Source: Schoenoplectus triqueter | Taxonomy: Eukaryota > Streptophyta > Magnoliopsida > Poales > Cyperaceae | Assembly (NCBI GenBank): GCA_964058805.1 | Contig: CAXKVV010001544.1 | Span: 1-58,134, forward strand | Direction of reading: 5' to 3' | DNA: 58,134 nucleotides | Shown here: piece after piece, positions 7,999 through 22,900 of the stretch | Layout: each line of letters opens with the position of its first letter | Position numbering within the stretch: position 1 is the stretch's first letter | The notes under the pieces: generated by a model | The model's database searches: none | Seen by the model: only the letters and a program-made list of their open reading frames with translations | Told to the model about the DNA's origin: nothing | Position numbers and translations under genes: made by a program

Positions 7999-10900
7999 AG
8001 TGTCGTACGATATTCATATCGAAGTGTTGTCCGGACAATTATATAATAGGCATAATTAGGAGTAATTATATTAATTTTCATGAAATTATGTGTTTTTATG
8101 CGGCCAAAAATTTTGAAAAACACAAACATCTTGTTTAAACAGCTGTTCTTAATGCATCCTACTTATGTCTTGTGCAAAATTAGCGTCGTAGAATGTTCAT
8201 ATCGAAGTGTTAGTTGGCTAATATTTTAATAGACATAATTAGGAGTAATTATATTAATTTTTACGAAATTATGTATAGTTATGAGGCCAAAAATGTTGAA
8301 AAACTAAACTTTTCTAAATAGCAGTTTCTAATGCATCTTACTTACGTTTTGATGAAAAATAGAGCCCTAAAATATTCATTTTGAAGTGTTAATTGGATAA
8401 TCTTATAATAGGCATAATTAGGAGTAATTATATTAATTTGCACCAAATTCCGTGTAGTTATGGGACCAAAAATTTTCATAAAGCCAAACAATATGTTTAA
8501 ACAGCAGTTTTTAACTCATCTTACTTATGTTTTATGCAATATTAGCGTTATAGAATACTCATATCGAAGTTTTAATTGGGCAATTTTATAATAGGCATAA
8601 TTAGGAGTAATTGTGTTAATTTGCACAAAATTATATGTGGTTATGCGGCCAAAAAAAATTGAAAAACTCAAACAACTTGTTTAAACAGCAGCTTTTAATG
8701 CATCTTACTTATGTTTTATGCAAAATTAGCGTCATGGAATATTCATATCGAAGTTTTAATAGGAAAATATTATAATAAGCATAATCATGAGTAATTGTAT
8801 TAATTTGCACGAAATTATATGTGGTTATGCGGCCAAAAAAATTGAAAAACTCAAACAACTTGTTTAAACAGCAGGTTTTAATGCATCTTACTTATGTTTT
8901 ATGCATAATTAGCGTCATGGAATATTCATATCGAAGTTTTAATGGGACAATATTATAATAAGCATAATCAGGAGTAATTGTATTAATTTGCACGAAATTA
9001 TATGTGGTTATGCGGCCAAAAAAATTGAAAAACTCAAACAACTTGTTTAAACAGCAGATGCATCTTACTTATGTTTTATGCAAAATTAGCGTCATGGAAT
9101 ATTCATATCAAAATTTTAATAGGACAATATTATAATAAGCATAATCAGGAGTCTTATTTTAATTTATATGAATTTATCTGCCGTTACGCGGCCAAAAAAT
9201 ATAGAAAGATCAAACAACTTGCTTAAAAAACAGTTTTTAATGCATCTTACTTATGTTTTGTGAAACAATTAGTGTTGTAAAATATTCATATCGAAGTTTT
9301 AACTGGAAAATCATATAATATCCATATTTAGGAGTAGTTATGTTAATTAATTTATAAGAAATTATGTGTAGTTATGCAGCCAAAAATTTTAAAAATCTCA
9401 AATAACTTGTTTAAATAGCTGTTTTTAATGCATCTTACTTATGTTTTGTGCAAAAATTATGTCATAGGATATACATATCGATGTTTTAATTAGAAGATCT
9501 TATAATAGGCATCCTTAGGAGTAATTATATTAATTTATAAGAAATTATATATAATTATAAGGCCAAAAATTTTAAAAAACTCAAACAACTTGTTTAAACA
9601 GCTATTTTTGAAGCCTCCTACTTATGTTTTGTGCTTAATTAGTGTTGTGGAATGTTCATATTGAAGTATTAATTAGATTAACTTTTAATAGGCATAATTA
9701 GGAGTGATTATATTAATTTTCACTAAATTATGTGTATTTATGGGGGCCAAAAATGTTGATATATACCCAAATAACTTTTTTAAATAGCTGTTTCTAATAC
9801 ATCTTACTTATGTTTTGGCAGGAAATAGTGTCGTAGAATGTTTATATCGAAGTGTTAATTGAACAATCTTATAATAGTCTTAATTAGGAGTAAATATATT
9901 AATTTTTCATGAAATTATGTGTATTTATGGGGCCAAAAAAATTTTAAAAATTCAAACAACTTGTTAAAACAGCAGTTTTTAATGCATCTTACTTATCTTT
10001 TTGTGCCAAATTAGCGAAATAGAATATTGATATCGATGTTTTAATTAGATAATCTTATAATATGCATAACTAGGAGTAATTATATTAATTTTCACGAAAT
10101 TAAACGTAGTTATGCGGCAAAACAAATGGAAAAACTCAATCAACTATTTTAAACTGCAGTTTTTTAATGCATCTTACTTATATTTTGTGCAAACTTAGTG
10201 TCGTAGTATATTCATATCGAAGTATTAATTGGATAATCCTCTAATAGGAACAATTAGGAGTAATTAAATTAATTTTCATGAAATTCTATGTAGTTATGGG
10301 ATAATAAATATTGAAAATCTTAAACAACTTGTTTAAACAGCAGTTTCAAATATATCTAATTTATGTTTTATGAAAAATAACCGTTATAGGATATTCATGT
10401 TGGAGTTTAAATTGGACAATCATATAATAGGCATAATGAGGAGTAATTATATTAATTTACGCGAAATTATATGTAGTAATGCAGCCTAAATTTTTCAAAA
10501 ACTCACACAACTTGTTTAAACAGCTGTTTTTAACGCATATTACTTATTCGTATCTAAGTTTTAATTGGACGATCATATAATAGTCATAATTAGGAGTAAT
10601 TATATTAATTTTTATGAAATTATGGGTCGTTATGAGGTAAGGAATGTTAAAAATCTTAAACAACTTGTTTAAACAGCAATTTCTAGTGTATCTTACTTAT
10701 GTCTTATGAAAAATTAGTATCCTATGATATTCATATCGAAGTGTTAATTTGACAATTCTATAATAGACAAGGTCAGGAGTAATTATATTAATTCGCTCGA
10801 AATTATTTGTAGTTTTGATGTAAAAAATTTTGAAAATCTTAAATAATCTGTTTTTAAAAGAACAGTTTCTGATGCATCTTAATTATATTTTGTACAAAAT

Positions 10901-11997
10901 TCATGTCGTAGAATATTCATATCGAAGTGTTAATTAGATAATCTTCCAATAGGTATAATTAGGAGTTATTATATTAATTTTCATGAAATCATGGGACGTT
11001 ATGAGGCAATTAATTTTAAAAATCTTAAATAACTTGTTTAAACAGCAATTTTTAATGTATCTTACTGATGTCTTATGAAGAATTAGCGTCCTATGATATT
11101 CATATCGAAGTGTTAATTTGACAATCCTATAATAGACATGATCTGGAGTAATTATATTAATTCGCTCGAAATTATGTGTTGTTTTGATGTTAAAGTTTTT
11201 GAAAATCTTAAATAACTTGTTTAAAAAACAGTTTCTAATGCATCTTACTTATATTTTGTGTATAATTAGTGTCATAGAATATTCATATCTAAGTTTTAAT
11301 TGGGCAATCATATAATAGTCATAATTAGGAGTAATTATATTATTTTCACGAAATTATAGGTCGTTATGAGGCAATGAATGTTAAAAATCTTAAACAACTT
11401 GTTTAAACAGCAATTTCTAATGTATCTTACTTATGTCTTATGAAAAATTAGTATCCTATGATATTCATATCGAAGTGTTAATTTGACAATTCTATAATAA
11501 ACAAGGTCAGGAGTAATTATATTAATTCGCTCGAAATTATGTATAGTTCTGATGCAGAAAATGTTGAAAATCTTAAACAACTTGTTTAAACAACAGTTTC
11601 TAATGCATCTTACTTATATTTTGTGTATTATTAGCGTCATAGTATATTCATATCTAACTTTTAACTAGACAATCATATAATAAGTATAATTAGGAGTAGT
11701 TATATTAATTTTCATGAAATTGTATGTAGTTATGCGGCCAGCAATTTTTAAAAACTCAAACAACTTGTTTAAACAACTGTCTTTAATGCATCTTATTTAT
11801 GTCTTGTGCAAAATTTGTGCCGTACAATGTTCATGACGAATCGTTAATTGGATAATCTTCTAATAGGTATAATTAGGAGTAATTATATTAATTTTGAAGA
11901 AATTATGTGTAGTTATGGGTCAAAAAAATGTTAAAAATCTTAAACAACTTGTTTAAACAGCAGTTTCTAATTATCTTACTTATATTTTCTGAAAAAT
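7999..11997 (+). repeat. HOR copy 3 (3,999 bp, two compensating indels)
   Basis: Complete unit. G at offset 31 (GTTGTCCGG) is otherwise found only in copies 8-11. It retains T at offset 790 and A at 365 like copy 2, but has the C/A state at 2991/3013. The A-run of M11 at about 9930 is one base longer than in other copies, and the A-run of M22 near 11992 is one base shorter, so the total length is unchanged. It has a private T-to-A at 9894. The mix of states makes it a mosaic between neighbouring types. Confidence 0.95.
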
Positions 11998-14900
11998 AGT
12001 GTCGTACGATATTCATATCGAAGTGTTATCCGGACAATTATATAATAGGCATAATTAGGAGTAATTATATTAATTTTCATGAAATTATGTGTTTTTATGC
12101 GGCCAAAAATTTTGAAAAACACAAACATCTTGTTTAAACAGCTGTTCTTAATGCATCCTACTTATGTCTTGTGCAAAATTAGCGTCGTAGAATGTTCATA
12201 TCGAAGTGTTAGTTGGCTAATATTTTAATAGACATAATTAGGAGTAATTATATTAATTTTTACGAAATTATGTATAGTTATGAGGCCAAAAATGTTGAAA
12301 AACTAAACTTTTCTAAATAGCAGTTTCTAATGCATCTTACTTACGTTTTGATGAAAAATAGCGCCCTAAAATATTCATTTTGAAGTGTTAATTGGATAAT
12401 CTTATAATAGGCATAATTAGGAGTAATTATATTAATTTGCACCAAATTCCGTGTAGTTATGGGACCAAAAATTTTCATAAAGCCAAACAATATGTTTAAA
12501 CAGCAGTTTTTAACTCATCTTACTTATGTTTTATGCAATATTAGCGTTATAGAATACTCATATCGAAGTTTTAATTGGGCAATTTTATAATAGGCATAAT
12601 TAGGAGTAATTGTGTTAATTTGCACAAAATTATATGTGGTTATGCGGCCAAAAAAAATTGAAAAACTCAAACAACTTGTTTAAACAGCAGCTTTTAATGC
12701 ATCTTACTTATGTTTTATGCAAAATTAGCGTCATGGAATATTCATATCGAAGTTTTAATAGGAAAATATTATAATAAGCATAATCAGGAGTAATTGTATT
12801 AATTTGCACGAAATTATATGTGGTTATGCGGCCAAAAAAATTGAAAAACTCAAACAACTTGTTTAAACAGCAGGTTTTAATGCATCTTACTTATGTTTTA
12901 TGCATAATTAGCGTCATGGAATATTCATATCGAAGTTTTAATGGGACAATATTATAATAAGCATAATCAGGAGTAATTGTATTAATTTTCACGAAATTAT
13001 ATGTGGTTATGCGGCCAAAAAAATTGAAAAACTCAAACAACTTGTTTAAACAGCAGATGCATCTTACTTATGTTTTATGCAAAATTAGCGTCATGGAATA
13101 TTCATATCAAAATTTTAATAGGACAATATTATAATAAGCATAATCAGGAGTCTTATTTTAATTTATATGAATTTATCTGCCGTTACGCGGCCAAAAAATA
13201 TAGAAAGATCAAACAACTTGCTTAAAAAACAGTTTTTAATGCATCTTACTTATGTTTTGTGAAACAATTAGTGTTGTAAAATATTCATATCGAAGTTTTA
13301 ACTGGAAAATCATATAATATCCATATTTAGGAGTAGTTATGTTAATTAATTTATAAGAAATTATGTGTAGTTATGCAGCCAAAAATTTTAAAAATCTCAA
13401 ATAACTTGTTTAAATAGCTGTTTTTAATGCATCTTACTTATGTTTTGTGCAAAAATTATGTCATAGGATATACATATCGATGTTTTAATTAGAAGATCTT
13501 ATAATAGGCATCCTTAGGAGTAATTATATTAATTTATAAGAAATTATATATAATTATAAGGCCAAAAATTTTAAAAAACTCAAACAACTTGTTTAAACAG
13601 CTATTTTTGAAGCCTCCTACTTATGTTTTGTGCTTAATTAGTGTTGTAGAATGTTCATATTGAAGTATTAATTAGATTAACTTTTAATAGGCATAATTAG
13701 GAGTGATTATATTAATTTTCACTAAATTATGTGTATTTATGGGGGCCAAAAATGTTGATATATACCCAAATAACTTTTTTAAATAGCTGTTTCTAATACA
13801 TCTTACTTATGTTTTGGCAGGAAATAGTGTCGTAGAATGTTTATATCGAAGTGTTAATTGAACAATCTTATAATAGTCTTAATTAGGAGTAATTATATTA
13901 ATTTTTCATGAAATTATGTGTATTTATGGGGCCAAAAAATTTTAAAAATTCAAACAACTTGTTAAAACAGCAGTTTTTAATGCATCTTACTTATCTTTTT
14001 GTGCCAAATTAGCGAAATAGAATATTGATATCGATGTTTTAATTAGATAATCTTATAATATGCATAACTAGGAGTAATTATATTAATTTTCACGAAATTA
14101 AACGTAGTTATGCGGCAAAACAAATGGAAAAACTCAATCAACTATTTTAAACTGCAGTTTTTTAATGCATCTTACTTATATTTTGTGCAAACTTAGTGTC
14201 GTAGTATATTCATATCGAAGTATTAATTGGATAATCCTGTAATAGGAACAATTAGGAGTAATTAAATTAATTTTCATGAAATTCTATGTAGTTATGGGAT
14301 AATAAATATTGAAAATCTTAAACAACTTGTTTAAACAGCAGTTTCAAATATATCTAATTTATGTTTTATGAAAAATAACCGTTATAGGATATTCATGTTG
14401 GAGTTTAAATTGGACAATCATATAATAGGCATGATGAGGAGTAATTATATTAATTTACGCGAAATTATATGTAGTAATGCAGCCTAAATTTTTCAAAAAC
14501 TCACACAACTTGTTTAAACAGCTGTTTTTAACGCATATTACTTATTCGTATCTAAGTTTTAATTGGACGATCATATAATAGTCATAATTAGGAGTAATTA
14601 TATTAATTTTTATGAAATTATGGGTCGTTATGAGGTAAGGAATGTTAAAAATCTTAAACAACTTGTTTAAACAGCAATTTCTAGCGTATCTTACTTATGT
14701 CTTATGAAAAATTAGTATCCTATGATATTCATATCGAAGTGTTAATTTGACAATTCTATAATAGACAAGGTCAGGAGTAATTATATTAATTCGCTCGAAA
14801 TTATTTGTAGTTTTGATGTAAAAAATTTTGAAAATCTTAAATAATCTGTTTTTAAAAGAACAGTTTCTGATGCATCTTAATTATATTTTGTACAAAATTC

Positions 14901-15996
14901 ATGTCGTAGAATATTCATATCGAAGTGTTAATTAGATAATCTTCCAATAGGTATAATTAGGAGTTATTATATTAATTTTCATGAAATTATGGGACGTTAT
15001 GAGGCAATTGATTTTAAAAATCTTAAATAACTTGTTTAAACAGCAATTTTTAATGTATCTTACTGATGTCTTATGAAGAATTAGCGTCCTATGATATTCA
15101 TATCGAAGTGTTAATTTGACAATCCTATAATAGACATGATCTGGAGTAATTATATTAATTCGCTCGAAATTATGTGTTGTTTTGATGTTAAAGTTTTTGA
15201 AAATCTTAAATAACTTGTTTAAAAAACAGTTTCTAATGCATCTTACTTATATTTTGTGTATAATTAGTGTCATAGAATATTCATATCTAAGTTTTAATTG
15301 GGCAATCATATAATAGTCATAATTAGGAGTAATTATATTATTTTCACGAAATTATAGGTCGTTATGAGGCAATGAATGTTAAAAATCTTAAACAACTTGT
15401 TTAAACAGCAATTTCTAATGTATCTTACTTATGTCTTATGAAAAATTAGTATCCTATGATATTCATATCGAAGTGTTAATTTGACAATTCTATAATAAAC
15501 AAGGTCAGGAGTAATTATATTAATTCGCTCGAAATTATGTATAGTTCTGATGCAGAAAATGTTGAAAATCTTAAACAACTTGTTTAAACAACAGTTTCTA
15601 ATGCATCTTACTTATATTTTGTGTATTATTAGCGTCATAGTATATTCATATCTAACTTTTAACTAGACAATCATATAATAAGTATAATTAGGAGTAGTTA
15701 TATTAATTTTCATGAAATTGTATGTAGTTATGCGGCCAGCAATTTTTAAAAACTCAAACAACTTGTTTAAACAACTGTCTTTAATGCATCTTATTTATGT
15801 CTTGTGCAAAATTTGTGCCGTACAATGTTCATGATGAATCGTTAATTGGATAATCTTCTAATAGGTATAATTAGGAGTAATTATATTAATTTTGAAGAAA
15901 TTATGTGTAGTTATGGGTCAAAAAAATGTTAAAAATCTTAAACAACTTGTTTAAACAGCAGTTTCTAATTATCTTACTTATATTTTCTGAAAAAAT
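11998..15996 (+). repeat. HOR copy 4 (3,999 bp)
   Basis: Complete unit. It is the first copy with G at offset 790 (CAGGAGT), which continues in all later copies. It shares TTTTCACG in M6 with copy 5 only, where others have TTTGCACG. It has A at offset 1651, C at 2124 and the T/G state at 2991/3013, the last found again only in copies 11, 12 and 14. Apparent private changes: 14239 (C to G), 14433 (A to G), 14685 (T to C) and 15835 (C to T). Confidence 0.95.
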
Positions 15997-18900
15997 AGTG
16001 TCGTACGATATTCATATCGAAGTGTTATCCGGACAATTATATAATAGGCATAATTAGGAGTAATTATATTAATTTTCATGAAATTATGTGTTTTTATGCG
16101 GCCAAAAATTTTGAAAAACACAAACATCTTGTTTAAACAGCTGTTCTTAATGCATCCTACTTATGTCTTGTGCAAAATTAGCGTCGTAGAATGTTCATAT
16201 CGAAGTGTTAGTTGGCTAATATTTTAATAGACATAATTAGGAGTAATTATATTAATTTTTACGAAATTATGTATAGTTATGAGGCCAAAAATGTTGAAAA
16301 ACTAAACTTTTCTAAATAGCAGTTTCTAATGCATCTTACTTACGTTTTGATGAAAAATAGCGCCCTAAAATATTCATTTTGAAGTGTTAATTGGATAATC
16401 TTATAATAGGCATAATTAGGAGTAATTATATTAATTTGCACCAAATTCCGTGTAGTTATGGGACCAAAAATTTTCATAAAGCCAAACAATATGTTTAAAC
16501 AGCAGTTTTTAACTCATCTTACTTATGTTTTATGCAATATTAGCGTTATAGAATACTCATATCAAAGTTTTAATTGGGCAATTTTATAATAGGCATAATT
16601 AGGAGTAATTGTGTTAATTTGCACAAAATTATATGTGGTTATGCGGCAAAAAAAAATTGAAAAACTCAAACAACTTGTTTAAACAGCAGCTTTTAATGCA
16701 TCTTACTTATGTTTTATGCAAAATTAGCGTCATGGAATATTCATATCGAAGTTTTAATAGGAAAATATTATAATAAGCATAATCAGGAGTAATTGTATTA
16801 ATTTGCACGAAATTATATGTGGTTATGCGGCCAAAAAAATTGAAAAACTCAAACAACTTGTTTAAACAGCAGGTTTTAATGCATCTTACTTATGTTTTAT
16901 GCATAATTAGCGTCATGGAATATTCATATCGAAGTTTTAATGGGACAATATTATAATAAGCATAATCAGGAGTAATTGTATTAATTTTCACGAAATTATA
17001 TGTGGTTATGCGGCCAAAAAAATTGAAAAACTCAAACAACTTGTTTAAACAGCAGATGCATCTTACTTATGTTTTATGCAAAATTAGCGTCATGGAATAT
17101 TCATATCAAAATTTTAATAGGACAATATTATAATAAGCATAATCAGGAGTCTTATTTTAATTTATATGAATTTATCTGCCGTTACGCGGCCAAAAAATAT
17201 AGAAAGATCAAACAACTTGCTTAAAAAACAGTTTTTAATGCATCTTACTTATGTTTTGTGAAACAATTAGTGTTGTAAAATATTCATATCGAAGTTTTAA
17301 CTGGAAAATCATATAATATCCATATTTAGGAGTAGTTATGTTAATTAATTTATAAGAAATTATGTGTAGTTATGCAGCCAAAAATTTTAAAAATCTCAAA
17401 TAACTTGTTTAAATAGCTGTTTTTAATGCATCTTACTTATGTTTTGTGTAAAAATTATGTCATAGGATATACATATCGATGTTTTAATTAGAAGATCTTA
17501 TAATAGGCATCCTTAGGAGTAATTATATTAATTTATAAGAAATTATATATAATTATAAGGCCAAAAATTTTAAAAAACTCAAACAACTTGTTTAAACAGC
17601 TATTTTTGAAGCCTCCTACTTATGTTTTGTGCTTAATTAGTGTTGTAGAATGTTCATATTGAAGTATTAATTAGATTAACTTTTAATAGGCATAATTAGG
17701 AGTGATTATATTAATTTTCACTAAATTATGTGTATTTATGGGGGCCAAAAATGTTGATATATACCCAAATAACTTTTTTAAATAGCTGTTTCTAATACAT
17801 CTTACTTATGTTTTGGCAGGAAATAGTGTCGTAGAATGTTTATATCGAAGTGTTAATTGAACAATCTTATAATAGTCTTAATTAGGAGTAATTATATTAA
17901 TTTTTCATGAAATTATGTGTATTTATGGGGCCAAAAAATTTTAAAAATTCAAACAACTTGTTAAAACAGCAGTTTTTAATGCATCTTACTTATCTTTTTG
18001 TGCCAAATTAGCGAAATAGAATATTGATATCGATGTTTTAATTAGATAATCTTATAATATGCATAACTAGGAGTAATTATATTAATTTTCACGAAATTAA
18101 ACGTAGTTATGCGGCAAAAAAAATGGAAAAACTCAATCAACTATTTTAAACTGCAGTTTTTTAATGCATCTTACTTATATTTTGTGCAAACTTAGTGTCG
18201 TAGTATATTCATATCGAAGTATTAATTGGATAATCCTCTAATAGGAACAATTAGGAGTAATTAAATTAATTTTCATGAAATTCTATGTAGTTATGGGATA
18301 ATAAATATTGAAAATCTTAAACAACTTGTTTAAACAGCAGTTTCAAATATATCTAATTTATGTTTTATGAAAAATAACCGTTATAGGATATTCATGTTGG
18401 AGTTTAAATTGGACAATCATATAATAGGCATAATGAGGAGTAATTATATTAATTTACGCGAAATTATATGTAGTAATGCAGCCTAAATTTTTCAAAAACT
18501 CACACAACTTGTTTAAACAGCTGTTTTTAACGCATATTACTTATTCGTATCTAAGTTTTAATTGGACGATCATATAATAGTCATAATTAGGAGTAATTAT
18601 ATTAATTTTTATGAAATTATGGGTCGTTATGAGGTAAGGAATGTTAAAAATCTTAAACAACTTGTTTAAACAGCAATTTCTAGTGTATCTTACTTATGTC
18701 TTATGAAAAATTAGTATCCTATGATATTCATATCGAAGTGTTAATTTGACAATTCTATAATAGACAAGGTCAGGAGTAATTATATTAATTCGCTCGAAAT
18801 TATTTGTAGTTTTGATGTAAAAAATTTTGAAAATCTTAAATAATCTGTTTTTAAAAGAACAGTTTCTGATGCATCTTAATTATATTTTGTACAAAATTCA

Positions 18901-19995
18901 TGTCGTAGAATATTCATATCGAAGTGTTAATTAGATAATCTTCCAATAGGTATAATTAGGAGTTATTATATTAATTTTCATGAAATCATGGGACGTTATG
19001 AGGCAATTAATTTTAAAAATCTTAAATAACTTGTTTAAACAGCAATTTTTAATGTATCTTACTGATGTCTTATGAAGAATTAGCGTCCTATGATATTCAT
19101 ATCGAAGTGTTAATTTGACAATCCTATAATAGACATGATCTGGAGTAATTATATTAATTCGCTCGAAATTATGTGTTGTTTTGATGTTAAAGTTTTTGAA
19201 AATCTTAAATAACTTGTTTAAAAAACAGTTTCTAATGCATCTTACTTATATTTTGTGTATAATTAGTGTCATAGAATATTCATATCTAAGTTTTAATTGG
19301 GCAATCATATAATAGTCATAATTAGGAGTAATTATATTATTTTCACGAAATTATAGGTCGTTATGAGGCAATGAATGTTAAAAATCTTAAACAACTTGTT
19401 TAAACAGCAATTTCTAATGTATCTTACTTATGTCTTATGAAAAATTAGTATCCTATGATATTCATATCGAAGTGTTAATTTGACAATTCTATAATAAACA
19501 AGGTCAGGAGTAATTATATTAATTCGCTCGAAATTATGTATAGTTCTGATGCAGAAAATGTTGAAAATCTTAAACAACTTGTTTAAACAACAGTTTCTAA
19601 TGCATCTTACTTATATTTTGTGTATTATTAGCGTCATAGTATATTCATATCTAACTTTTAACTAGACAATCATATAATAAGTATAATTAGGAGTAGTTAT
19701 ATTAATTTTCATGAAATTGTATGTAGTTATGCGGCCAGCAATTTTTAAAAACTCAAACAACTTGTTTAAACAACTGTCTTTAATGCATCTTATTTATGTC
19801 TTGTGCAAAATTTGTGCCGTACAATGTTCATGACGAATCGTTAATTGGATAATCTTCTAATAGGTATAATTAGGAGTAATTATATTAATTTTGAAGAAAT
19901 TATGTGTAGTTATGGGTCAAAAAAATGTTAAAAATCTTAAACAACTTGTTTAAACAGCAGTTTCTAATTATCTTACTTATATTTTCTGAAAAAAT
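15997..19995 (+). repeat. HOR copy 5 (3,999 bp)
   Basis: Complete unit and the last of the 3,999-bp copies with C at offset 220 and seven A in M5. It shares the M6 TTTTCACG variant with copy 4. It has A at offset 2124 and the C/A state at 2991/3013. Private changes include 16564 (G to A), 16648 (C to A, destroying GCGGCC in M4) and 17449 (C to T). Confidence 0.95.
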
Positions 19996-22900
19996 AGTGT
20001 CGTACGATATTCATATCGAAGTGTTATCCGGACAATTATATAATAGGCATAATTAGGAGTAATTATATTAATTTTCATGAAATTATGTGTTTTTATGCGG
20101 CCAAAAATTTTGAAAAACACAAACATCTTGTTTAAACAGCTGTTCTTAATGCATCCTACTTATGTCTTGTGCAAAATTAGCGTCGTAGAATGTTCATATC
20201 GAAGTGTTAGTTGGATAATATTTTAATAGACATAATTAGGAGTAATTATATTAATTTTTACGAAATTATGTATAGTTATGAGGCCAAAAATGTTGAAAAA
20301 CTAAACTTTTCTAAATAGCAGTTTCTAATGCATCTTACTTACGTTTTGATGAAAAATAGCGCCCTAAAATATTCATTTTGAAGTGTTAATTGGATAATCT
20401 TATAATAGGCATAATTAGGAGTAATTATATTAATTTGCACCAAATTCCGTGTAGTTATGGGACCAAAAATTTTCATAAAGCCAAACAATATGTTTAAACA
20501 GCAGTTTTTAACTCATCTTACTTATGTTTTATGCAATATTAGCGTTATAGAATACTCATATCGAAGTTTTAATTGGGCAATTTTATAATAGGCATAATTA
20601 GGAGTAATTGTGTTAATTTGCACAAAATTATATGTGGTTATGCGGCCAAAAAAAATTGAAAAACTCAAACAACTTGTTTAAACAGCAGCTTTTAATGCAT
20701 CTTACTTATGTTTTATGCAAAATTAGCGTCATGGAATATTCATATCAAAGTTTTAATAGGAAAATATTATAATAAGCATAATCAGGAGTAATTGTATTAA
20801 TTTGCACGAAATTATATGTGGTTATGCGGCCAAAAAATTGAAAAACTCAAACAACTTGTTTAAACAGCAGGTTTTAATGCATCTTACTTATGTTTTATGC
20901 ATAATTAGCGTCATGGAATATTCATATCGAAGTTTTAATGGGATAATATTATAATAAGCATAATCAGGAGTAATTGTATTAATTTGCACGAAATTATATG
21001 TGGTTATGCGGCCAAAAAAATTGAAAAACTCAAACGACTTGTTTAAACAGCAGATGCATCTTACTTATGTTTTATGCAAAATTAGCGTCATGGAATATTC
21101 ATATCAAAATTTTAATAGGACAATATTATAATAAGCATAATCAGGAGTCTTATTTTAATTTATATGAATTTATCTGCCGTTACGCGGCCAAAAAATATAG
21201 AAAGATCAAACAACTTGCTTAAAAAACAGTTTTTAATGCATCTTACTTATGTTTTGTGAAACAATTAGTGTTGTAAAATATTCATATCGAAGTTTTAACT
21301 GGAAAATCATATAATATCCATATTTAGGAGTAGTTATGTTAATTAATTTATAAGAAATTATGTGTAGTTATGCAGCCAAAAATTTTAAAAATCTCAAATA
21401 ACTTGTTTAAATAGCTGTTTTTAATGCATCTTACTTATGTTTTGTGCAAAAATTATGTCATAGGATATACATATCGATGTTTTAATTAGAAGATCTTATA
21501 ATAGGCATCCTTAGGAGTAATTATATTAATTTATAAGAAATTATATATAATTATAAGGCCAAAAATTTTAAAAAACTCAAACAACTTGTTTAAACAGCTA
21601 TTTTTGAAGCCTCCTACTTATGTTTTGTGCTTAATTAGTGTTGTAGAATGTTCATATTGAAGTATTAATTAGATTAACTTTTAATAGGCATAATTAGGAG
21701 TGATTATATTAATTTTCACTAAATTATGTGTATTTATGGGGGCCAAAAATGTTGATATATACCCAAATAACTTTTTTAAATAGCTGTTTCTAATACATCT
21801 TACTTATGTTTTGGCAGGAAATAGTGTCGTAGAATGTTTATATCGAAGTGTTAATTGAACAATCTTATAATAGTCTTAATTAGGAGTAATTATATTAATT
21901 TTTCATGAAATTATGTGTATTTATGGGGCCAAAAAATTTTAAAAATTCAAACAACTTGTTAAAACAGCAGTTTTTAATGCATCTTACTTATCTTTTTGTG
22001 CCAAATTAGCGAAATAGAATATTGATATCGATGTTTTAATTAGATAATCTTATAATATGCATAACTAGGAGTAATTATATTAATTTTCACGAAATTAAAC
22101 GTAGTTATGCGGCAAAAAAAATGGAAAAACTCAATCAACTATTTTAAACTGCAGTTTTTTAATGCATCTTACTTATATTTTGTGCAAACTTAGTGTCGTA
22201 GTATATTCATATCGAAGTATTAATTGGATAATCCTCTAATAGGAACAATTAGGAGTAATTAAATTAATTTTCATGAAATTCTATGTAGTTATGGGATAAT
22301 AAATATTGAAAATCTTAAACAACTTGTTTAAACAGCAGTTTCAAATATATCTAATTTATGTTTTATGAAAAATAACCGTTATAGGATATTCATGTTGGAG
22401 TTTAAATTGGACAATCATATAATAGGCATAATGAGGAGTAATTATATTAATTTACGCGAAATTATATGTAGTAATGCAGCCTAAATTTTTCAAAAACTCA
22501 CACAACTTGTTTAAACAGCTGTTTTTAACGCATATTACTTATTCGTATCTAAGTTTTAATTGGACGATCATATAATAGTCATAATTAGGAGTAATTATAT
22601 TAATTTTTATGAAATTATGGGTCGTTATGAGGTAAGGAATGTTAAAAATCTTAAACAACTTGTTTAAACAGCAATTTCTAGTGTATCTTACTTATGTCTT
22701 ATGAAAAATTAGTATCCTATGATATTCATATCGAAGTGTTAATTTGACAATTCTATAATAGACAAGGTCAGGAGTAATTATATTAATTCGCTCGAAATTA
22801 TTTGTAGTTTTGATGTAAAAAATTTTGAAAATCTTAAATAATCTGTTTTTAAAAGAACAGTTTCTGATGCATCTTAATTATATTTTGTACAAAATTCATG

